64,000 nucleotides of DNA, from positions 2,604,001-2,668,000 of the forward strand of contig OZ245780.1 of assembly GCA_965227905.1 (NCBI GenBank), given 5' to 3'. This document shows positions 9,921 through 17,503 of this stretch, piece after piece. Source of the DNA: CBDDHT01 sp965227905. Lineage in GTDB: Bacteria > Pseudomonadota > Alphaproteobacteria > Rhizobiales > Methyloligellaceae. The notes beneath the pieces were generated by a model. The model was not told where the DNA came from. It did no database searches and saw only the letters and a program-made list of their open reading frames with translations. The position numbers and the translations under genes were made by a program. Position 1 is the stretch's first letter, and each line of letters starts with the position of its first letter.

Positions 9921-9980
9921 TCCCGGCCACTCCTCAGCTGCTCTGCATGATCTGAAGGATCATCGCCTATCTCTCAGATA

Positions 9981-10016
9981 TTGACAGGCATAAATTATCA
10001 ATAAAATTGTTGACAA
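9981..10016. promoter_or_regulatory. AT-rich divergent control region with a candidate GntR-type operator
   Basis: Between the dehydratase and tctC an AT-rich stretch carries TTGACA at 9981-9986 and the short palindrome TTGT-TG-ACAA at 10007-10016. It also contains ATTGA...TCAAT arms (ATTGA at 9980-9984, TCAAT at 9998-10002). TTGTNNACAA-like boxes resemble sites of FCD/FadR-type GntR repressors, and such a regulator is encoded in this operon. The match is short and could be chance. Confidence 0.35.
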
Positions 10017-10097
10017 AATTTACGCCAATCCACAAGCTTCAGCGCAAGAACAACCAGATCGGGCCATATGAGGGCGCGATCATTCAGGAGGAATGTA

Positions 10098-11108
10098 ATG
10101 AAGACTCTCACTGGTTTGGTGGCAGCTGCGTCGCTTGCCTTTGCAAGTGTCACAGCACTCGCGGAGACCAAATTTCCAAATGTCGACATCCCGGGAACGG
10201 TACGGGTGATCGTCTCGTACAAGGCTGGCGGATCCAGTGATACGCTCGCTCGTGTGACGCTGCCCCGGTGGGAAAAAGCGATCAAGGAACTGACGGGCAA
10301 GTCCACCAATGCCGTCGTCGTCAACTTGCCGGGTGCGGGCGGCGAAGTCGGTTGGACCAGCCTACGTCATGCCCAACCCGACGGCTCAACGATTGGGATT
10401 ATCAATCTCCCTGCGGTTCCGATCGTTGAAGCGGCGCGCGACGCCGGGTTCGAACCATGGTTGAAGAACTTCACTGCCCTCGGGGTCAATGTGGTGGACC
10501 CAAGCGTCATTCGCCTGAGCGCAAAATCGAAACATGGCTCTTTGAAAGAGGCCATCGAAGCAGCGAAAAAGAAACCGGGATCGGTTGTCGTCGGCGCGGA
10601 CGGTCCGCTTTCGGATGACCATGTCGCACTATATGCATTGCAGAAAGCAACAGGTGCAAAGTTCGCGTTTCTGCCATTTCCAGGGTCGTCTCCTGCGAAC
10701 ACTGCTTTTCTTGCGGGTGAGATCGATATCGGAGTCGGCAACGCCTTCGATCACGTCAAAACGGCGAAGGGCGCCAAGGAAGCCGTCGTGCTTCGCGATG
10801 AGCCCTATAAGTTGATTGCCGACGTTCCCACCGCTAAGAGCCATCTTGGCCTGGACCTTGGTTCATTCGGATCGACGCGCGGATTTGCTGCGCCTGCCGG
10901 AGTGAATAAAGACTTGATCGCCGTCTATCGCGAAGCCTTCAAGATCACCTTCAACGATCCCGAGTATCAGGCTGAGGCGCGTAAGCGAAACATCACCATC
11001 GTTCCCGCGATTATCGGAGAAGACTTCCAGGCGCTGATGGAACGCGAGCAAGCGACGGCTCAGGACCTGCTGCAACTGTTCATCGACGGCGGTTTCATCA
11101 AGAAGTAA
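10098..11108 (+). CDS. tctC: Tripartite tricarboxylate transporter substrate-binding protein (TctC/Bug family)
   Basis: 336-aa periplasmic binding protein with signal peptide MKTLTGLVAAASLAFASVTA, start set at ATG 10098 directly behind AGGAGG. Bug-family features include the opening segment PGTVRVIVSYKAGGSSDTLA, where the loop that grips the carboxylate follows, and VVVNLPGAGGEVGW. It delivers a carboxylic acid to the TctA/TctB membrane parts encoded next. The neighbouring dehydratases and lyase suggest an aldonic or aldaric acid as ligand, but Bug proteins are too diverse to name one. Confidence 0.88.
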   Translation: MKTLTGLVAAASLAFASVTALAETKFPNVDIPGTVRVIVSYKAGGSSDTLARVTLPRWEKAIKELTGKSTNAVVVNLPGAGGEVGWTSLRHAQPDGSTIGIINLPAVPIVEAARDAGFEPWLKNFTALGVNVVDPSVIRLSAKSKHGSLKEAIEAAKKKPGSVVVGADGPLSDDHVALYALQKATGAKFAFLPFPGSSPANTAFLAGEIDIGVGNAFDHVKTAKGAKEAVVLRDEPYKLIADVPTAKSHLGLDLGSFGSTRGFAAPAGVNKDLIAVYREAFKITFNDPEYQAEARKRNITIVPAIIGEDFQALMEREQATAQDLLQLFIDGGFIKK

Positions 11109-11147
11109 TCGCGTTCCCCCAACCTCCCAAGGCCAATGGAGGCCCGC

Positions 11148-11330
11148 ATGTCCAAACGCGCCATAGATCTCGTCATTTCGCTCGCCTTGTTCGCGCTCGG
11201 TGTTGCGGGGGTGACGATGTCTCTGGATTTTCCAGGACGTGCGGGCCTCTGGCCGATGTTCGTGACCGGATTGCTTTGCTGTCTGGTCGCGGTTCACCTC
11301 TTCCGGCTTTGGCGTGAGCCGCGCGGATGA
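11148..11330 (+). CDS. TctB-like small membrane subunit, N-terminal half (split gene)
   Basis: 60 aa from ATG 11148 (GGAGG five bases upstream) with two hydrophobic helices: IDLVISLALFALGVAGVT and GLWPMFVTGLLCCLVAVHLF. It occupies the place of tctB between tctC and tctA and resembles only the first half of the usual ~150-aa, four-helix TctB. Its TGA overlaps the ATG of the next frame (ATGA at 11327-11330), so the second half is made as a separate chain or by frameshift. Confidence 0.65.
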   Translation: MSKRAIDLVISLALFALGVAGVTMSLDFPGRAGLWPMFVTGLLCCLVAVHLFRLWREPRG

Positions 11331-11551
11331 GACCGTTCGTCAACATCGCGCTGGTTCTGACCTATGCCGTTCTGGTTCCGATTGTCGGTCTGTTCGCATC
11401 GACAGGCGGCTATTTGATTGTGCACATGCTGTATCTCGGCGTTCGCCCCATTCCACTGGTTTTAGGTGTCGCGGCGGGCGCGGTCCTCGTGATGTATCTC
11501 TTTTTTGGAATGCTGCTTGGCGTCCAGCTCAATGGAACCTGGCTGATCTGA
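11327..11551 (+). CDS. TctB-like small membrane subunit, C-terminal half (split gene)
   Basis: 74 aa in the -1 frame relative to the preceding half. Its two long hydrophobic segments (VNIALVLTYAVLVPIVGLFA and a second ending FFGMLLGVQLNGTWLI) match the end of TctB proteins, including the terminal hydrophobic-G-V segment. Start ATG 11327 overlaps the previous stop, ideal for translational coupling. The two halves together have normal TctB size, so this is a split gene, a disrupted gene, or a sequencing indel near 11327. Confidence 0.65.
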   Translation: MRPFVNIALVLTYAVLVPIVGLFASTGGYLIVHMLYLGVRPIPLVLGVAAGAVLVMYLFFGMLLGVQLNGTWLI

Positions 11552-11620
11552 GATGCCGCCGAACGGGTCCGCACTCAAAGGCTGTCTTGAAAGCCGTGCA
11601 AGGGCGACTTTCTTTGCCTC

Positions 11621-11696
11621 AGCCGGCCCTCTCCCCCGGCCCAACCACCTCGAGGGTACCCTTATTGGGTGGTTGGGCCGGGGGAGAGGGCCGGCT
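11621..11696. repeat. Large perfect palindrome (29-bp arms) between tctB and tctA
   Basis: 11621-11649 and 11668-11696 are exact reverse complements (29/29) around an 18-base spacer; arm core CCCTCTCCCCCGGCCCAACC. The RNA would fold into a very stable hairpin inside the operon. CTTGAAAG (upstream flank, from 11586) and CTTTCAAG (11703-11710) form a second, outer pair. The sequence style (CTCTCCCCC/GGGGGAGAG) resembles dispersed intergenic palindromes of alphaproteobacteria, so it may be a REP-like element. Confidence 0.85.
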
Positions 11697-11740
11697 TCAG
11701 GACTTTCAAGCAAGACTCTTGGCGGAGAAATGGTGTCGTG

Positions 11741-13276
11741 ATGGATCAGATCATTAGCGGTGCCTCGGTCGCCCTGGAACCGGCGCATATCGGTCTCGCA
11801 TTCGGCGGTGCGATTTTGGGCGTCATGTTCGGTGCGCTACCCGGCGTATCTGCAACGCTCGGCATTGCTCTTCTTGTCCCGCTGACCTTTGCGATGCCAC
11901 CCGTCGCCGCCCTGATTTTTCTTGGCGCCGTTTATTGCGGGGCAATCTATGGCGGCTCGATCTCGGCTATCTTGCTCAATGTTCCAGGAACGCCTGCCGC
12001 CGTTGCGACCATGATCGACGGTTATGAGCTGACAAAGCAGGGAAAGGGTGGAACGGCGCTAGGGATCGCCACCTTCGCATCGTTGATCGGCGGGCAGGTG
12101 AGTGTGGTTGTTCTGCTGTTTGGGGCGCCACTCGTTGCGAGCGTGGCTCTGGAAGTGCGCTCGGCTGAGTTTTTTTGGATCGTCCTGTTCGCGATGTGTA
12201 CCGTTGGGGCGATTGGTGCCGGATCGCCGATCAAGGGGATCATCGCCGCGGTTCTTGGGCTCACCATCGGTCTGATCGGTGCGCATCCGATGACGGGGAC
12301 CTTGCGCTTCACTTTCGGTGAAGTTGCGCTGTACGAGGGGCTGCCCGTCGTATCAGCATTGGTCGGCCTTTTTTCAATCAGTCAGGTGCTGATCCTTGCA
12401 GAAGGGAAGGGGATGTCGAGCCAACTCGACATTCCTCGGATCGGATCGCTCTGGCCGGGCCGCGCGCTGTTGTGGCGTCTGAAAACGACGCTAATGCGCT
12501 CGTCGGCGATCGGTACTGTCGTCGGCCTGATTCCGGGCGCCGGCGCGGATATCGCGTCATTTATCGGCCGCTCGGAAGCACGCCGCTTCTCGAAGGCACC
12601 CGAAGCCTTCGGCAAAGGCTCGCCAGAAGCAATCGCCGGTTCCGAGGCCGCCAACAATGCCGTGGTCGGCGGCAGTCTGATCCCGATGCTGACCCTTGGC
12701 ATTCCTGGCAATGCGGTAACGGCGGCACTGCTTGGCGGGTTGCTGATTCACGGCTTGATCCCCGGGCCCCAACTGTTCGCGCAAGCGCCTAACATTCTCT
12801 ACCCGTTCATCTTCAGTCTGTTTCTGGCAAATCTGTTTTTCGCGGTCATTGCGTTTGGCGGGCTGCGCTATGTATCCAAGATCGTTCTCGTTCCCCAGGG
12901 TGTGATCGGCCCCGTTGTTGCGGCGCTTGCCGTGATCGGCGCCTACTCCTTCCGCAATATTGCTTTCGACATCTGGATCATGCTGGCAATGGGGCTGCTC
13001 GGATATGTTTTGCGAAAAGCCGACTATCCTCTTGCGCCAATCATTCTTGGCATTATTCTCGGCCCGTTGGCTGAAGAAAATCTCGACAGGGTGCTGATTC
13101 TTGCCAATGCGGCAGATGTGAGTGTTGTCAGCTATTTCCTCCAACGCTGGCAAACGATTATTCTCATGGTTCTCACCTTGGTAACGCTCGTCTATTCCTT
13201 CCTTCGCGAATCCAAGTTCCGGAGATCGCCGCCAGGAGCCCCGTCAGGGGGCGTCCCGATGGATGAGAAGGATTGA
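11741..13276 (+). CDS. tctA: Tripartite tricarboxylate transporter large permease (TctA)
   Basis: 511-aa polytopic permease starting at ATG 11741 behind GGAGA. The frame is open upstream to about 11669 through the palindrome, but that part is not protein-like. TctA hallmarks: GALPGVSATLGIALLVPLTF near the N terminus, GAIYGGSISAILLNVPGTPA, and the internal repeat GLIPGAGADIASFIGRSEA followed by GIPGNAVTAALLGGLLIHGL. It catalyses uptake of the acid captured by TctC, driven by an ion gradient. Followed after 3 bases by the GntR regulator. Confidence 0.92.
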   Translation: MDQIISGASVALEPAHIGLAFGGAILGVMFGALPGVSATLGIALLVPLTFAMPPVAALIFLGAVYCGAIYGGSISAILLNVPGTPAAVATMIDGYELTKQGKGGTALGIATFASLIGGQVSVVVLLFGAPLVASVALEVRSAEFFWIVLFAMCTVGAIGAGSPIKGIIAAVLGLTIGLIGAHPMTGTLRFTFGEVALYEGLPVVSALVGLFSISQVLILAEGKGMSSQLDIPRIGSLWPGRALLWRLKTTLMRSSAIGTVVGLIPGAGADIASFIGRSEARRFSKAPEAFGKGSPEAIAGSEAANNAVVGGSLIPMLTLGIPGNAVTAALLGGLLIHGLIPGPQLFAQAPNILYPFIFSLFLANLFFAVIAFGGLRYVSKIVLVPQGVIGPVVAALAVIGAYSFRNIAFDIWIMLAMGLLGYVLRKADYPLAPIILGIILGPLAEENLDRVLILANAADVSVVSYFLQRWQTIILMVLTLVTLVYSFLRESKFRRSPPGAPSGGVPMDEKD

Positions 13277-13279
13277 CGC

Positions 13280-13957
13280 ATGGGAACGCACTCCCGATCT
13301 CTCGACGCGGTCATGAATATGATCCGCTCACTCGAAGAAGACATCGTCTTGGGTCGGCTCTATCCACGCGAGCGGCTGATCGAAGATCAACTCGCCGAGA
13401 GGTTCAAGCAAAAACGCCATGTCGTGCGCCAGGTGCTCAACGACTTGGAGACCATTGGACTGGTCGTACGGGAATCGGGAAAAGGTGCAATCGTTCGTGA
13501 ATATGTTCCGGACGAGGTGAACAATCTCTATCAGATGCGCGAAATCGTTGAAGGGCAGGCTGCGCTGATGATCGCATTGCCCGTGCCGCGCAAGGACATC
13601 GCGTTACTGGAAGAGCTTTGCAATACCTATGCGCAGAGTGTTTCAGAAGCCGACATGCGGTCCGTGATCGAAACGAACAAAGTGTTCCATCAGACGATTT
13701 ATCGTCTGTGCGGGAACCCGTTCCTGTCCGATGTGATCGACAATATGGCGCAGCGCTCCAATCTCGTGCGTTTTTCATCGAGTGCCGATCCCGTTCTGCT
13801 CGAGCAGGCGCGGGACGAGCATTTTGGAATTCTCCGCGCCCTCAAGGGGCGCAGCAATGAGCGGCTCAAGAAGCTCTGTCTTGAGCATATCCAGCCCTCG
13901 CGAATTCGATATCTCGAGCGCTATAAGCGCACTGAACGTAACTCCGGTACAGGATAA
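13280..13957 (+). CDS. GntR-family transcriptional regulator (FadR/FCD subfamily)
   Basis: 225 aa: N-terminal winged helix (residues ~10-75, with ERLIEDQLAERFKQKRHVVR as recognition region) and an all-helical FCD effector domain. The FCD metal/ligand motif includes NKVFHQTIYRLCGNPFLSDV. AAGGA lies eight bases before ATG 13280. Encoded within the tctCBA-aldolase-dehydratase operon, it most likely senses the transported acid or its 2-keto-3-deoxy derivative and controls this operon, possibly via the box at 10007-10016. Confidence 0.88.
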   Translation: MGTHSRSLDAVMNMIRSLEEDIVLGRLYPRERLIEDQLAERFKQKRHVVRQVLNDLETIGLVVRESGKGAIVREYVPDEVNNLYQMREIVEGQAALMIALPVPRKDIALLEELCNTYAQSVSEADMRSVIETNKVFHQTIYRLCGNPFLSDVIDNMAQRSNLVRFSSSADPVLLEQARDEHFGILRALKGRSNERLKKLCLEHIQPSRIRYLERYKRTERNSGTG

Positions 13958-13969
13958 GGAACACGGCGT

Positions 13970-14902
13970 ATGCCCGACACGCAGCGAATGAAAGGGGTAT
14001 TGTCCCCGGTTGTCACGCCTTTTGACAGTGAATTGCGGCCCGACGCCTCGCGGCTCGTCGCACAGTGTCGCTGGTTGATTGAGAATGACGTGGGGCTAGC
14101 CGTTTTCGGAACGAACTCCGAGGCGAATTCCATGTCGTGTGCCGAGAAAATGCACGTGCTCGATGCTCTTGTCGAGGGTGGTTTGCCGACCCATCGGATG
14201 ATGCCGGGGACCGGGATGTGCGCGTTCACCGAGACGGTCGAACTCACGCGTCATGCCGTAGCCTCCGGATGTGGAGGCGTACTTATGCTGCCGCCGTTCT
14301 ATTACAAAGGTGTTAGCGATGATGGATTGTTTCGGTCGTTTGCTGAGGTCATCGAACGGGTCGGTGACGACCGGCTTCGGATATACCTCTACCATATCCC
14401 TCCGGTTGCTCAGGTTCCGATCTCTCTCGACCTGATAGAGCGATTGCTCAAGGCCTATCCGACGGCGATTGCCGGTATCAAGGACAGCTCCGGTGACTGG
14501 AACAATATGAGTGCGATGTTGGAGCGATTCCAGCCACAGGGCTTCGATGTCTTCGCAGGGTCGGAATCATTCTTGCTACAGACACTGCGTGCTGGCGGAG
14601 CGGGATGCATCAGCGCAACGGCCAATGTGAACCCCGCGGCGATCGTTAAGCTGTACCAGGAATGGCAGGATGAAGGAGCGGAGGCTCTGCAGGCCGCGCT
14701 GAATACAACCCGGGATGTGTTCCAAAGTTATGTGGTGGTCCCCGCGCTCAAAGCCGCCGTTGCTCAGTTCTCCGGCGATCGGGAGTGGTCGCGCGTGCGC
14801 CCGCCGCTCGTTGCCCTAGACGCTGAGCAGGAAAAGACACTCGCCGCGGCACTTGCCGATATTGATTTTACCATGCCGGGACTGGAAACCGTCCATGCCT
14901 GA
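13970..14902 (+). CDS. DapA/NanA-family Schiff-base aldolase or dehydratase
   Basis: 310-aa TIM-barrel lyase of the dihydrodipicolinate synthase family. Schiff-base Lys171 (AGIKDSSGDW), catalytic Tyr141 (YLYHIPPVAQ) and the substrate-carboxylate loop GTNSE at about residues 47-51 are present. It lacks the context of lysine synthesis; next to sugar-acid dehydratases it is best read as a 2-keto-3-deoxy-acid aldolase or dehydratase. ATG 13970 follows AAGGA. The 3' end overlaps the next start by 8 bases, so the two are coupled. Confidence 0.85.
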   Translation: MPDTQRMKGVLSPVVTPFDSELRPDASRLVAQCRWLIENDVGLAVFGTNSEANSMSCAEKMHVLDALVEGGLPTHRMMPGTGMCAFTETVELTRHAVASGCGGVLMLPPFYYKGVSDDGLFRSFAEVIERVGDDRLRIYLYHIPPVAQVPISLDLIERLLKAYPTAIAGIKDSSGDWNNMSAMLERFQPQGFDVFAGSESFLLQTLRAGGAGCISATANVNPAAIVKLYQEWQDEGAEALQAALNTTRDVFQSYVVVPALKAAVAQFSGDREWSRVRPPLVALDAEQEKTLAAALADIDFTMPGLETVHA

Positions 14903-16433
14903 TACTGCGAGCGATGTCCGTGTGCTTAGGTTGCATGCCGATGACAATCTCGTCGTGGCGCTCGGCGAGATCGCCAAGGGCAACACGGTCCCAGGCGAGA
15001 ATGTCGTGGCCGCGGACACTGTACCGACAGGATACAAGATGGCGACGCGTCCGATCATGAAGGGCGAGCCGGTCCGCAAATACAATGTCACCATCGGTTT
15101 CGCCGAGGACGACATTGCGCCGGGTACGATGCTGCACAGTCACAATATCGTCTTCCGGGACTTCGATCGAGACCCGGCTCCGGCAAGCGAGTTTCGGCCT
15201 GTCGATCCGATACCTGAATCGCAGCCCGTGACGTTCGACGGCATTGTCCGCGAGAATGGTGAAGTCGCGACGCGCAACTATATCGGCATCTGCTCGTCGG
15301 TGAACTGTTCGGCAACGGTCGTCCGGCGCGTTGCGGACTGGTTTACGCCCGAGCGTCTTGCCGACTATCCGAATGTCGATGGCGTGGTCGCGTTCAGCCA
15401 TGCTCTGGGCTGCGGTATGGAAATGAGCGGCGAGCCAATGTCGCTGCTTCGCCGGACGATCATCGGATATGCGACACATGCCAATCTCGCGGCGGCATTG
15501 GTGATCGGCTTGGGCTGCGAGCGGAACCAGATCGCCGGCATGCTGCGTGAGACCGGTGTCGAGCCGGGTCCACGGCTGCATACCATGACGATGCAGGCAA
15601 CAGGAGGAACGCGGCGCACCATCGAGGCGGGGATCGAAGCGGTACAGGCGCTACTGCCCGAGGCCAACAAGGTCTCGCGCCGTCCGGTTCCCATCAGCCA
15701 CCTCAAAGTCGGCCTGCAATGCGGCGGATCCGATGCGTTTTCCAGTATCACTGCGAATCCGGCCCTGGGTGCAGCCGTCGACCTGTTGGCACGCCATGGA
15801 GGCACGGGCATCCTGTCCGAAACGCCTGAAATCTATGGTGTCGAGCACACGCTGACCCGCCGCGCCTGTTCGGTTGAGGTCGCCGAGAAGCTGATTGAAC
15901 GCGTGCGTTGGTGGAAGGAGGACTATTCCGTCGGCCGCGATGTGCAGATCAACGGTCGTGTGAGTCCGGGAAATCATACCGGCGGGCTCGCGAACATCTT
16001 CGAGAAATCCCTCGGCTCCGCCATGAAGGGCGGGTCCGGCCCGCTGATGAATGTCTATCGCTATGCCGAGCAGGTTAAGACGCCAGGCTTCGTCTTTATG
16101 GATACGCCCGGCTACGACCCGGTTTCGGCAACAGGCCAGATTGCGGGAGGCGCAAACCTGATTGCATTCACAACCGGTCGGGGATCGATGTTCGGAGCCA
16201 AGCCGGCCCCTTGCATCAAGCTGGCGACGAACACCGAGATGTTCCGCCGTCTTGAAGAGGACATGGATATTGACTGCGGCGTCTTGCTATCAGGCACCGT
16301 CACAATGCCCGAGATGGGCCAACGCATTCTCGATCTTCTGATCGAGACGGCTTCGGGCAAGAAATCGAAGAGCGAGCTACTCGGTCTTGGAGACAACGAA
16401 TTCGTCCCCTGGGACATCGGGATTATGAGTTAG
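14895..16433 (+). CDS. UxaA/GarD-family altronate/galactarate dehydratase
   Basis: 512 aa from ATG 14895, which overlaps the upstream stop. N-terminal SAF domain (residues ~1-90: DNLVVALGEIAKGN, KYNVTIGFAEDDIAPGTMLH) followed by the catalytic GarD/UxaA domain. The latter shows conserved Cys and Gly segments: ICSSVNCSATVVRR, SHALGCGMEM, GLGCERNQI, LQCGGSDAFSS and the end motif EFVPWDIGIMS. These iron-dependent enzymes dehydrate altronate or galactarate to 2-keto-3-deoxy acids. It gives a second dehydratase type in the locus besides IlvD/Edd. Confidence 0.88.
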   Translation: MPDTASDVRVLRLHADDNLVVALGEIAKGNTVPGENVVAADTVPTGYKMATRPIMKGEPVRKYNVTIGFAEDDIAPGTMLHSHNIVFRDFDRDPAPASEFRPVDPIPESQPVTFDGIVRENGEVATRNYIGICSSVNCSATVVRRVADWFTPERLADYPNVDGVVAFSHALGCGMEMSGEPMSLLRRTIIGYATHANLAAALVIGLGCERNQIAGMLRETGVEPGPRLHTMTMQATGGTRRTIEAGIEAVQALLPEANKVSRRPVPISHLKVGLQCGGSDAFSSITANPALGAAVDLLARHGGTGILSETPEIYGVEHTLTRRACSVEVAEKLIERVRWWKEDYSVGRDVQINGRVSPGNHTGGLANIFEKSLGSAMKGGSGPLMNVYRYAEQVKTPGFVFMDTPGYDPVSATGQIAGGANLIAFTTGRGSMFGAKPAPCIKLATNTEMFRRLEEDMDIDCGVLLSGTVTMPEMGQRILDLLIETASGKKSKSELLGLGDNEFVPWDIGIMS

Positions 16434-16725
16434 ATCAACGACCACTGAAACATGATGCTCTGGCGCTCAGTAAGTGGCGCATTCGTGCATGTCACTGATT
16501 GGCCGGATATCCGAATGCAGCGACTGTGACCGCTCTATCGAACAACAACACAAGATTCGAGCGGCCAACACTATCGCCAAAAGAAAACTGCTTCCAGCGG
16601 CAGAAAGACGTTCAGGCAACAAACTCTCGCCTGCGAACGAAACATCATTCCACCGCCATCCCTGGCTGACGACTGAATGTCAGGCCAGGGCTGAAGCAGC
16701 TTCTCTGTCTTTGTGTGTCTTTGGG

Positions 16726-16947
16726 TCAGCGACCTGGATAGGTCCGCTCTTGCTGAATTCGACCGTTTGTTTTCTTGATCTTGACGGAACCGCCATCTTT
16801 TCCGACGGCCTTTGCAAGTACGCCGGCGGCAAGGGCGTCTGCTTTTGTCGGATAACGCTTTTTCGCACGGTTTGAGCCGTCTTGCTTCAGGACCCAGTCG
16901 CCCCTGTCTTTATCGAGGGAGAGTGAAAATTTGGGGAGTTTCGCCAT
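16726..16947 (-). CDS. DUF2188-like small protein
   Basis: 73 aa from ATG 16947 (MAKLPKFS; AGAGGA just upstream). The pattern DWVLKQDGSNRAKKRYPTKA, followed by a helix of alanines and a final KTNGRIQQERTYPGR, is the DUF2188 fold: a W-x-V strand, a Lys-rich T-K-x-x-A helix, and a G-x-I-x-x-E-R-T-Y strand. It is strongly basic. The function of DUF2188 is not established. It stands alone, with no obvious operon partner. A rightward frame over the same DNA is not protein-like. Confidence 0.7.
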   Translation of the reverse strand: MAKLPKFSLSLDKDRGDWVLKQDGSNRAKKRYPTKADALAAGVLAKAVGKDGGSVKIKKTNGRIQQERTYPGR

Positions 16948-17503
16948 TGGAAATCCTCTCATGGATCAGTCGAATTTGATGGCAATCACATGATGCCTAT
17001 GCGTAAGGGCTAACATGATTCGGTGCTGTAAACTTTAATAAGTTCTACTTTTCAACGGCTTGTATCATTCCTGCGGATGCAGGGAGTGCACCCTGGTAAA
17101 TGTTCGCGGTCACAACTTGCAAAATCATAATGCCTGCTTGCAGGGTAATAGCAGTCTACTAAGAGTCCTGCCGAAGGCGGTCGAATTTCGCTTAACCGTT
17201 TGATTTTAAGGGGGTGTTTTCCCCGACGGTTGCTTTGCAACAACCAGGTGCAGTCCGGTATTTGGGGTTGCGAAAGGGGGACTCATCTAACGCTAACGGG
17301 CCCGCTTGTTAATATCCCTGACGCTTAAGGCAATATTGCCGGAGAGCGGGAAAGTCGACCCATCTGGTTAAGGTTGGTTGTCCCTCCATCCGCTGAGCCG
17401 CCAATCATTCCTAACGATCGCAAGCACCGCTCAGAGTTCGGGAATTCACACATCACCGGGCCTTAAGGAAAGCGCATCGCGTAATCGGACGGGGTGTCGC
17501 CGT
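16948..17503. other. Gene-free stretch, about 550 bases
   Basis: No plausible coding frame. Small structures only: a stem GTTGC-TTT-GCAAC at 17229-17241 and the 12-bp palindrome GGCAATATTGCC at 17329-17340. Codon bias is absent and composition is AT-richer than the flanks. It could hide a small RNA, but I cannot support one. Confidence 0.4.

Noticed and set aside
16474..16875. 133-aa rightward frame near the DUF2188 gene
   Set aside because: Antisense to DUF2188, Cys/Ser-rich random composition, no ribosome site.
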